Below are positions 42,401 to 54,400 of a DNA stretch of 64,000 nucleotides, in pieces. The stretch covers positions 5,828,001-5,892,000 of the forward strand of contig PUFA01000084.1 in NCBI GenBank assembly GCA_003508835.1, read 5' to 3'. The notes beneath the pieces are model-generated. The model was not told the DNA's origin and ran no database searches. It worked only from the letters and a program-made list of their open reading frames with translations. The stretch is from Eonycteris spelaea (lineage: Eukaryota > Chordata > Mammalia > Chiroptera > Pteropodidae). The translations under genes were made by a program, and so were the position numbers. Numbering within the stretch: position 1 is the stretch's first letter; each line of letters starts with the position of its first letter.

Positions 42401-45400
42401 TCTACTGCCACTGATAAAGAAAAAGAGTATCTGACGTAAGAAGAAAAACAAAGTAGTTCCCACAGGATATAGTACTATTATGTATCCTCATGCAGAAAAT
42501 GAGCTTCATAAATAAATAACTAATGTATTTACTTGGAGAAACAACACTGATTCATGAGCTGCAAACACCTTGGAACAACATGCCTGAAGCGACTGTATAC
42601 TCAAACTGAGAGGCAAGAGAGGCCTATTAGATAATCCCTTCCACCCCCGTCAGCCCGCGCAGCTCTTGCCCATGTGTTCTTGATTGCTCTTATTCTACCT
42701 AACTTAAAACAGCTCGGCAGTGGACTTGTGCTTCATGCTTTCAAGTGCCAGGCCTCCTTCAGATGCACCATTTCTTTCAGAAAGCAATCACCAGTGTTTT
42801 AGTGAGTTCTTGCGAAGGTCAGCCTTGCTTTTCAAATTGCTCTTAAGCCCTGAAAAATCTAGGCTGACCTAAAATTAATTGTGAAGCAAGTGACATCTGA
42901 TGGTAACAGAAAGCTCTGCTCCAGTGGGCACTTGACAAATGCACACTGACCAGTCATTTCTTTTAAAAGTTAAAATCTTCTCCATGGTTACAGTGAGACA
43001 GATAATGTGCTATGCTTCTAGGTGGATGAACTGATTTAAATATTTCAGAAAGCAATTTGGCAATAAACAACAAGAGCCATAAAAATGTTGTTATCATTTG
43101 ACCTAGGAATTCCAGTTCTAGGAAAACTGCCCTAAGAAAATGATCAGAAATCCAGACAAAGATTTGTGCACAGAGATAATTAAAATGATAGTATTTATGA
43201 TAATAGATATTAATAAACAGTGGAGAAATTAACACACAATGGTTGTACAGTGAAATAGCACCGACGTATTGTTTTTTTCTAAGTGATAATAAGGATGACT
43301 TTTATACCTCCAATTTTCACAGTGAACAGATAATGCTTTCACAGCAGATACTTATTTTAATGTTGTTTTAAATATCAGATCCATGATATTAGAACTGTAT
43401 TTCTTTAAATGTCCACTATGATCTGCCTATAACTATCTAATGTAATGTTATGGCATAGAGAAGTTTGGAAAGATTCAGTGGAATTGTATTGTTGGTAGGA
43501 CATTTTAACCTATTTGTAAGCTATCCTAAATCTGCTTCATTACATAGTTTCGAAGTATCTCCTCTAAGATGTTTATTAATTACAGAGGGAAGAAATAGCA
43601 ACTTAGCACTGGAGAAGCCACCTTAAGTGATGGTTAACATCATGAGTAATAAGATATAACATTGAGTGCCCCTTTGTATGAGAATTAAAGAATGTCTACA
43701 TTGTACTCTGATATCCTTTCTCAATTTCAGTTTCCACAAATGTGAAAGGATATTGAAAAAGATTAGATGACTTGCGTGAGTTTTCACAGCTGGTTTGTGG
43801 CCAAAGCTCATGAATTCTTATTCTTGCCTAGCTATTGACTACATCATTAATAGTATGTGTACTTTGTGCACATACACATAACTATGTAGTTTAATAGTTT
43901 AATATACTCCAATAAGAATGTGATGGCCATGAGCTGGCATGACTATAAGAGAGCTGACCTGGATAAGAAAGAATAGGCAGGTGAGTGAGAAAGAGGATGA
44001 TCAGAAAGATGAACAACAAAGTTACTAAGAGATTCTCATTACTTACCTGAAGGCCTTTTCCATACTATTATTGTTCTGTTTTTTTTTCTCTTTTTAGCTA
44101 TTTTAGAATTAACATAAATTCCATTCTCTCCTTACTCAATAACATTTGATTCATTTGTTATTTTTCTCCCTAGAAACCTAATAAAAGCCTTGTTGTAAAA
44201 ATATTCCTTTCTTACCTGAGGGTCCTTTTTTGTGACAATAAGAAGAGACAGAATTTATGTCTATGTTAGAGTATACCTAGTAGTGGTTAACTTTCAAATT
44301 TTGATCAAAATGTTACTCAGTGTTAAACTCAATAAAAAATTTTCTAAAATATCTATAGAGCTTTCTCCTTTTCAGAGTACATAACAATTTTATTTCATTT
44401 AGTCTATATTTTATTTTATTTTTTTTAAAAAAGAGAGAGAATAAACTAGGGCTCAAGGAAACCACCCTACTATGTAGTTTCAAAGCCAGATGTCTTCTGA
44501 TGGAAAATGCAGTGTTCATTCCACTATGGTAGGTTGTAATTACTCATTAAGTCTATTGTTCATATAAGTATTTTTAAATTGTTATTAATAGAGAGAAGAA
44601 AAAGCAAGAAGAAAATTCTCCAAAAAATCCAGAAAGAGACGTGTTTCAAAGTGCTCATAGTCTTCTGGATGAAGAAAAGATGGCAAAAGAAAGAAAGAAG
44701 AAACTGAAAGAGTTATTAATCCAAACTTTCAAGGAAAACCACCAGGTGGGAATTGTAATGTTTCTTTGTTTGGCATTCTGTAGCGCAAATGATAAAGGGA
44801 TTCATCAGAGATGGGACAAAGTAACACTAAACCCAACTGAGCCTCATCACAAATACCAAAATTTCCCACACTGCTTGTTCTGTGATGCCTGGTGCACGGG
44901 GGCGGTGCCCCAATACTTCGTTCGATTGCTCTTATATACTCTGTGTAATCCTGGGAAATCAGGGAATGAATTTGAATCATCTTCCTAAATTACCCATTTC
45001 AGAATAAAACTACCAGTGTAGATCTTTGGAGTTTTTGAGATCTTGGCTTCTACTTTGACAGTCTTACAAACCATTGTGTTCTGGATTATTCAAAAGAATT
45101 TTTCAAAAAGTCACTTTGCCTTTTTAGCTCAGATCCTAAAGCAATGGCATAATCATTTGTCAAAAAAAAAACAAAAAAGGCCAGTTAATTTTATAAGAGG
45201 GAAAGTAAAGAGAGGGAGAGAAGAGTAAAATAAAATGCAGACTATTAAAAGGAGAAGCACAAATGTAAGCATATCATTGCTTTAGGAATATTGGAATATT
45301 TGTAAATGAGAAAGTTAGATGAGAAAAGATAAATATGTATATTTTGTATCTCCTACAACACTTCCACCCCAGGGCCTTAAGCATTTCTGAAAGTCAGTGA

Positions 45401-48400
45401 AAGTTAATGGAATCAATGCATAAATGAATGGATTTAACAAGAGAAGAGAATGCAAGGAGATATTGAGGGAGCTTGATAAATGTAAAATAGACTGTAAAGA
45501 CCCTGGAAATCAGTACTAGGAATTTGAATATGATGTGGGTAACTAAGAAATTAGGAAAAAGATAAAGTAGTCAAAGCATTTTCTTAAAAAAGCTAGGTAC
45601 TTTTGATGGCAGCATTTTGGAACTGATGGTCAAGAAGTAATTATTCAGATATAAAATAGCAAGAGTTTGTTTGGTCAGAGTTTTGGCTTTAGGAATAAAG
45701 AGGAAAGTGTGGTAGGAGGAAATGTTAAGAAGTGGGATTAACATTTTGAGAAAGATTGGCAAAGACTCTTAGATGCTGCGTCCTTCATGAGACAGATGGA
45801 GTTACTGTGTCCTCCTGCAGTAACAGTTCAGATTTCTGAAAGAAAATCGGAAGGGAAATGAATCCTCAGGGACCATCTTGAGAAGGCATAAGGAAAAGTG
45901 CCATGGTATGTTACCCGACCAATGAGAGATGAATATGACATGTGTTCCCAATTTGATTAACTTTTAAATTTTATTGAAGTCCACTGTTCAAGAAGAAATA
46001 ATGTATGTTTTAGATGGAAGTGCTGCGTATGAATTTTAGAAACATACAAAGAGTTTTACAAAATTAATGGTCTACTAAATCAGATTATTCAGTTTTAAAA
46101 GAACCAGCCAGTGGATTTAAAAATAAGAGGTTATGAATAAATTATCTTCACTTTGCTTCAGTTTCTGATTGATTTGAACCTGTATTTTATTATTTTTAAG
46201 TTTTTATCTTGAAATAATTTTGGACATACACAAAAGTTGCAAAAATAGTACACAAAGTTCTGAATACCTTTTACCCAGCTTTCCCCGGTGTTAGTATCTT
46301 ACATAAGCATAAGAAATTAACTGGTACAATACCATTAAATATCATAAACTATAGATCCTATTAGAGTGTCACCAGTTTTTCCACTAAGTCCTTTTTCTGT
46401 TCTAGGACTCAATCCACAATTTCATGTTGCATTTAGTTGTTATGTCTCCATAGTCTCCTCCCAGTTCTTTCCTTGTCTTTTATGATCTTGACATTTTTGA
46501 AGAGTACTACTCAGGTATTTTGTAGAAGGCCTTTCAACTTGGGTTTTCTGATGTTTTCTTCTGCTTAGATTGATGCATTTTTGGTAAGAATACTACAAGA
46601 AGTGATGCTCTGCCCTTCTCAGTGTATTATATCAAGGGTTACATAATGTTAATATGTCTTACTACTGTCAGTGTTAACCTTTATCACTTAACATTGTGTC
46701 TGGTGAGCTTCCCCACTTGGAAAGTTACTATTTTTCCCTTTGTAATTCATAAATGTCTTAGAGGAAATATTATGAAACTATTCAACTATCTTGCTTATTC
46801 TTATTTCCACTTATTAATTTTAGCATCCATTGGTGACTCTTGCCTGTAACAATTATTAATGTGGTATTTGTCTAATGGTGATTTTGTATTTCTCTCATTT
46901 CTTAATTTATTAATTGAAAGTCTTCTAGAAGGAAAAACTGTCCCTTCTCCCCCATACATTTATTTATTCATTTATTCAGTTATTTATTAGTATAGGGTCA
47001 TAGATATTTATTTTATTCTGTGGGTTATAATCTAATATTATTGTTGTTCACTTTGTTATTCAAAGTGTTCTAACTTTGGCCAAAATCTTTCAGGTTGACT
47101 CTTTTGCCCTTTTAAAATGCTCCCATCTTTTTCGGGGCACTTCCTTTCTTTCTGTGACCATGAGATACTGCAGGCTCATTTTGTAATTTCCCTGCCCTAA
47201 CCCTTGACTCAACCACTTCTACGTGGAACTCGGGTTCCTTTTACTGGAGAATAATATTTAGAAACCAAAACCTGGGTACTAGGTGTGCTCACTGCTACTG
47301 GGATGTCATGTTTCTGGGCCCTCTCAGCAAACAGTACTGGGAAATGTATGGATGTCTACTAACCCACACATGCACACACATTATGTTTATTTCTGTGTTT
47401 GTCTGTCTATATACATATTAAAATCCATAAGTTCATACTGATACCTTTAACTCTAGCGCAACAACACAAGGATCATGCTATCCTTCTCCCTTCCTCATTT
47501 TTAACTAACTTATTTCTATATCTGTCTATATCCATCTAATTTCAACTCTGTTCCAGCACCACAGGTTTCAGTGTAGCCTTCCCTTTTTGCTTGTCTATGA
47601 CTTCTTTCTCTGACAGTGAGAAACCTGGAGCTTATTATAGAAAATATATTTACTTATTTGTTTAATCCTGTTATATTATAGTTTCAGAATTGCTAACCCA
47701 TATTGCTGTGAAAACAAATTTACTAACTAGAATATAATATTTGTACAGTTATTTTTGTTTATAGCCTTTTGAATATTTTTGTATTCAGCCAAAATATTAT
47801 TTTTCAAAATTACTTAGGTCAGTTCTTTTCTTCTCTTTCCCCTTCAATATGATTATGTTATCCATTTGTAAGATTTGTTAGTAAACTTCTAACTTAGATT
47901 TCTCCAGTGTATATAATTGGAACTGAGACATGGGAAAAATCCACCTACCAAGCTCCTCAGGCTTTTACATTGACTTGGCTGGAGACAGATGGCCCTCTGG
48001 TTAACGCCACCAGAGTAGCAAGGCTCAGCCCACATTATCTTGGTCCCATCCTACATTCCTCGTCTGGTTCTTAAGGATCCTGAAGCTGCCCTTGGGTAAT
48101 GAAACTTGGATACTCTGCAGCCTAAATATGACTACAGGATAAAAAGGGGGATATGCCTAGCTCCCTCAGAGTGAGCAGCTAGATAACAGGAAGCTCTTGT
48201 CAGCACCCTCAGAGTGGTTCACTGGCACAGATCCAATAGCGGCTATCTAGAGAACTTGCAGAAAAACTAAAGAATTTGTTTCTGGGAGTTGCTTCTTTAA
48301 TTCCTGTACTCTTTGTGCTTTGACTCTGGATTGTATCTGCTCCCCCAAATAATTTATTTAATAGGAAAACTTTCTGAAAGAAACAGAGCAGGCTCTCTTA

Positions 48401-51400
48401 TCAAAACACAAGTTCAAGTACAGCACTATTCATCCATGTACCCCACACATTTTATTTCTAGATCTTTTTGTTTTATCAAAAACATCTGTTTTTTTATAGA
48501 AGTGTTCTACTTTCAGCCTATCCTATTTTCTCTTTGATCTTGTGGTGAAATCTCTTGTGGAGGTTCAGCAATCTACATGTCATTGCTAATTAGCCGAAAC
48601 AACAAGAGATTAACTATGAAATTCTTATACCATTTGAAAAATGGCCTTCTTAATTCTCACCCTATTCTGAAATGCATTTTATTTTTTCTTAATAAGAAAG
48701 TCTGTGATCTTTCTTGCTTATGAAAATTGAAAAGAACAATAAAAGATGGGTTGACACTAACCTAAATCTTAATTCTGTGGGTAATTAATGACCCAAAGGA
48801 ATTGTTAATGCTATGTTTGTAGAATAGCGCCTTCTGAAAGGCCACCCCAAACTAAACCAAGGAAATGTGGAGATATATGGAAAAGAAGCCTGGACTTTTT
48901 TTCTGATAAGATGTTGAAAATTGCGATTAAGTACCTCATTTCTATAGTATGATTCCTTCCCAAAGATCTTAGTTTCATCAGAACTGCCTACACATTACTA
49001 AAGCAAAACCTTTTCTGAGCTGAAACATAGCAACCATTCTCTCAGCAGTGTTCTCTGTTTGGGGAAGGAAATGAAGGAAAAGCCTCTTTGCAAATAAAAC
49101 TACAGAGAAAGGGAAATGTCAGGCACACACATGAAGAATTTCGGGATTAATGTAAATCTCCTTAAAGTTTACTGCCAAGAACATGTGTGGTATACATTTT
49201 AGGATTTGAAGTGTTGTATATGTTATTTTCTATAGCAACCTTCTGGAAAATTTCCGAGTAAAATTTTAGTATTGGTAAGGAGGTTGTTTATTTTTTATTA
49301 TATTCTTTCTTACCACCACCCTACAAGTAATCTAGGTTTCCCATTCTCACAGAAGGGACAGTGAAGGCCAGTTTACCAAAACATTGCAGTAGTGTTTTAC
49401 ATTTCAAAATGCCATGAAGGCTTTTTTGATCCCAAAGTTTTCATTCATGTATGTATGATTTTTATTTTTGTCTTTTGAAAAAAATACTGATTAATTTCTG
49501 CTTTTAAAAAATTAAGGAACGAGCCTTTGTCATAAATAAAATCCATTCTCTAAACTTGTATAGAGAAGAATATTTTTTTCCCCTAAACACTAGATATTTC
49601 AGGTAAATGTTTATGATGATCTTGATAACCATGTGGGTGAGGAACAAATGACATCACATCGTTGTCTTACTGTCAGACCACCCTAGAGGTGAATCAGACA
49701 TTTGTCTAATGTATTCTGAGGTAAGCCGTACTTTTGGCATAGTTTATGCATGTGTATGGCTGGAAGTGGGAGTGAGTGGATAGGGAGTGGGGATTCATAG
49801 AGAGGAGGAGGAAGATCTAAAAGGGGAAGAAAGAGGAAAGGAAAGAGGTTATTGGCAATGATAGGTCAGCCTTTCCTCTTAAAGACATGAGGTCATGAAA
49901 ACTGGTCCAGGCTATGTTGGGGAAGGTGCTTTATCCTAATGAATAGTCAGATTGTAGGCTGTGATCTAGTCACTTTATTTAAAAAGATCCCAGAGAGTTT
50001 TATTGTTTAAGTATTTACTGTATGGTAAGATTAAGCAATTGCTTTTTGAAATTCTACTACTTCTAAAGTAAAGCAGAATTAGATAATTACATTAATATTA
50101 CTGATTGAAACTTCTTAGCAGATTTAAGAATTTACAAAATGTCCTTAGGTTAACGATACATATTGATGCATTTATGGGTGAAATGACATAATGTCTAATG
50201 TCTGGGATTTATTTTCAAATGCACCAGAAAAAAAAAAAAAAGTGAGTGAAGAAGAAATGAAACAGGATTGGAAAAATAATTGATAACTTTTAAAGCTGAG
50301 TGAGGCGTTTATTGTTCTGTTCTACTTTGGGGTATATTTGTTAAATTTCTGTAATAAGCATTTTTTAATTTTATAAAAGGGTGTAGAAAAAATTTAAATA
50401 CAAAAATAAAATGAACATCTTCCAGGATATAACAAAAGTGGCTTTTTGTCTATAGCCAGTAGACATAGGTAGCATTTCACACAGCAGTGGCTGTCAAAGG
50501 TTAGGCCTCTAGGCTTTTCCTTGGAACTCAAAAGCAAATGTAAGTCTTGGCACTGTGTGCTGAGAACTGAATGTATTTTCCCTGATGTGATTATTTATAG
50601 GTATATATGTGATTGGGGGTAAGGGACACAATGATTTCCTCTTTTCTTTTGAAAATTATAAAAATCAAGAGTAGGGTGGTTCACAGGGTGCTTCTTTTCA
50701 GTGTTGCTCCTTCCCAGAGGCATCTATTTGTCACTATAAAGATCCTTTTCTCCCCCAACACCCAGACACTTCATGTGGTCTATGGGGTCTTTTGCCAAGC
50801 TATAGTTATTCCCAAAAGGGAAAAAGTTGGGGATTGCTTCTCTGAAGTAATAGGGTATCTGTTCCTTTTGGCCTGAAACAGCATGGAGTCCTTTGGAGCC
50901 CTTGGGGAGTGTGGCCAACTACCCTAGACCACTAGTTGCACTACAGTTAGTTCCATTTGGCAGAAATAAATTGTAAACTTGTTGACATTTTTTGTCCTCT
51001 TTACAATTCATTGTTTATTTCTCTATGACAGAGAATTTTGATGCAATTATCACTGAGCTTTCTGACAAAAGGGAAATAGCTGAGGAATTTTGATGAGTTA
51101 CCCACTCATTAATCAGAACAAGCATCTCTAGTGACAGGGTTAGAATTACAATGAAGATTAGATAGCAAATTGCTGTTCCACCTAACGTCAATCATTCCTG
51201 GTGACAGCAGTGTGATTACACTTTAGGGAAGAGCTTTTCCTGCCAAACAAAAAGAGGGCAACTTCAGTGCAGGTAATAAATTTAGCAGGGCAAACTGTCA
51301 TTTCTTCTCTTGAGTGGAATCCTTAACAACCAAATGGTGTCTTGTAGAAGATTTTGAGAGGAGAAAAGCATTTCACTGAGAAAGTTCCTAAATTTCACTT

Positions 51401-54400
51401 TGTAGTATTTTATTTTAAAAATTATTATAGATATGAACTTAGGAACAGTTCTTCCCACAGTGATTTTCAGTATTTTTTTTTACTTGTTCCAAGCCGTAAT
51501 TACCACCACAACAATGTAAAGAGATGTGGAAGTTAATAAAAGAATGCATGACTGTATTTGAAAATCTATCAGATTAAAAACATGGTGCAGAAATAACTGC
51601 ACTAGGTAAGAAATGGAGGGAGGTCAGACTAGTTGTTTGTCTGGCTAGTTGAAAGTTTAAGTTCTTGTGGTTTAAAAAGAATATACTCCTCTTTCAACCC
51701 ATTTGTAGTTTTAAATAATAGTTGTTTCAAAGAGCAAAGGGATAAAGCACTATTGTAATTCCAGAGTGTATAATAACTACAGAGGAGAAATTGACCTGGG
51801 AACAAAAGGAATAGCTGTGTAATAGAATAAACAGATCAGGACTATGGAAGTACACCCCTTCTTGTCTCTTCTAAATAAAAGCAGAGTGCTAGCATCTTTT
51901 TCCAGAGGAGACGGACAGTGTTTTCCTTCCCCAAATATTTTTTTCCAAGCACATTTATGGCATTTTTGTTTGCCTGAATAATATTGGCTGCAAAAAAAGA
52001 ATAACTGAACAGTTATTCTTGATTCATAATTTTATTTTTTTATTTAAATTTTCATAGGATTGTATTTTGAATAGGCAGGGAAAAAACAAATTTTTCCTCC
52101 AAAAAAATCAAGAAAGCAATTGCTGCATGAGTCTGTCACTTTACTGCTATTAACTTCTGTGTAGTGAAACTGAATTATAGAGCTTTAAAACTGATCATTT
52201 TGTTCTCAGAGTTTAAACTTAAGTATTTTTAAAGAAATATATTGATTATAGAATTTATAAACTCAATTTTCTCTCTCTTAAATTCAGACAAGTTCTAGCA
52301 GTGCTTTTCTACCCATAGTAAATTATATATCAGATTCTCTCTCTTTCAAAATAAAAGAATTAAAGAATTTGCTTTTTTTCTTTTTGGAGAAACTTTTTTC
52401 CTAAGAGATTAGAGTTATCAGGATACCAGAATGTTTTAGTTTTAGCCTTAGATCTACCAATTCTTCACTTTGTAAATTTAGTTATTAACCCTTCCATACT
52501 TGAAGTTTAGCTTGGTAAGGTAAATCATAATAATATCCTCAAAACCCATTTTATAATGATAATGTACAAATTAATAAAATAGTACATGAAGGGTACTTTG
52601 AACTTTACAGAGAAAAGGAATATAGAAATCCAAGAAGGGCACTATTAATAACGTTATTATTGTTAGGTAGATTATGTTTGTGCTATTTCATTATTAGAAT
52701 TAGCCTAGGAGTTCAAATTAAGTCATTCAAGAGGAACCTCTTAAATGAATCTGGTAAATAGACCCAGGATATGTTCTTTTGACTATAGCACACAAGTTTA
52801 TACTGGTTTTTTTTTCATGCTATATTTCATGGAATAGATAAAAATTAATATGGAAAAGCATACCCTCTCAACCTCGCAGCTGTGTGTTGTTTTCTTTGTT
52901 ATGGCTGAAGGCATATGCTATATTCAGCAAATCTCACTTCCTCCCTTCCTCTCTTCCTCTCTTTCTCTCCTTCCATAGGATCTAAGGTAAAAGTCTGGAA
53001 AATGTATTCTCTTGTGACATAATGGAAAAGGAACAAGGGCTTTTTAAAGGTTTCCATGGTTTCTCTTGATGGGAAATAAACAATATTTTGTAGTTTGTCT
53101 AAACGGGAATATGACTGGTTTCTATGACAGTATTTGTGGCCAAATGGGCTATTTCTAAGAATTCTAGCATATGCTCCCTTATGTTATTGGTCTTTTAATT
53201 ATATATTCTCTCTCCCTATAAACTCTCAGAAGTATAGATTATATCTTAAACAACTTTGTTCAGAGTTCCCAAATTCAAACACAATGGTGGACACTTACTA
53301 AATACTGATATAGTGAAAGGTAAGTATTTTTATAAAGATGCAGTAAATTAGGCTGACCCTGGTAAGACTACCAAATTCTTAAAACTGGTCATCAGGCATC
53401 CCTTGTACCTCCCGCTAAGTCACTTCCTATTAAGTTACTTTCTATTTTAGTTCTCCCCATACTTGGTACCACTCCCAGATTTTCCATTTCTGTTTATTGG
53501 ACCCAGTCCCTTTCTTCCAGATGCTCACAATCTAGTGGAAACCAATACACAGGTGATGATGAGTGTTGTGACTGAAGAAAGGATTGGTTGCTCTGGGAAG
53601 ACAGTAGAAGGGCACTTATATATGGGGAGAGTGTTAGTAGAAGGGCTTCCAGAGAGAGGTGACTCCTGAAGTGGAGAGAGAGCAGAAAGGGACCAAGAAA
53701 TTAGTATGGCCATTGATAGAAAAGTAGGAAGCAGCATGGTTGATGTAAGGCCAAGAGCTGAATATAATTTGATGTAGTCGAAACAAAGTTTGCTTTGAAG
53801 ATAGAAGATGTAAGCAAGGACTAGATCTCAGAGATTTTCTTGGACTGGGACCATGAGTGCTTTCTGAGGATTTCCTGAGGCTCAGTAGACCTTATTTGAT
53901 TTGTTGTCAGATGCATGTGGTGGAGGTTGCAAGCAGGCTGAGTAGCTAGTCTCTGCGGGCCTACTCACCAAGGCCCTTTCATGGTCAATCATAGCCCAAC
54001 TGAAGCTACTGCATTTTAGCTGTTGTGTTTCCAAGGAATAGAGACCCCATTCTGTTCCTATGGGATCTCCCATGTTTGTTTATGCAGGACATCAGCAGTG
54101 TTAGTAAAAATAATTAGTTAAATGATTAGTCATTTAAACTTTAAGACAGCCTGGGAGGGAGATACTCTTGGAAGCAGGTCTTTCAAGCCTCTCAGACAGG
54201 CCCCGTAATTTAGATCTTAGATGTGACTGTTACTCCAGCTCCCCATAGGACTGGTGCCTTAAATGAGGATTAAATATGCTAGTTTAAGTCATGAGAATGA
54301 AACTGCCTCAGTTGTATGACTTGAATATTTCTTGTCATTATTAGCATAAAGTAATTGTGCTTTATTCCCCTTCCATCAAAACAACAGTTCCTAGATTTCT

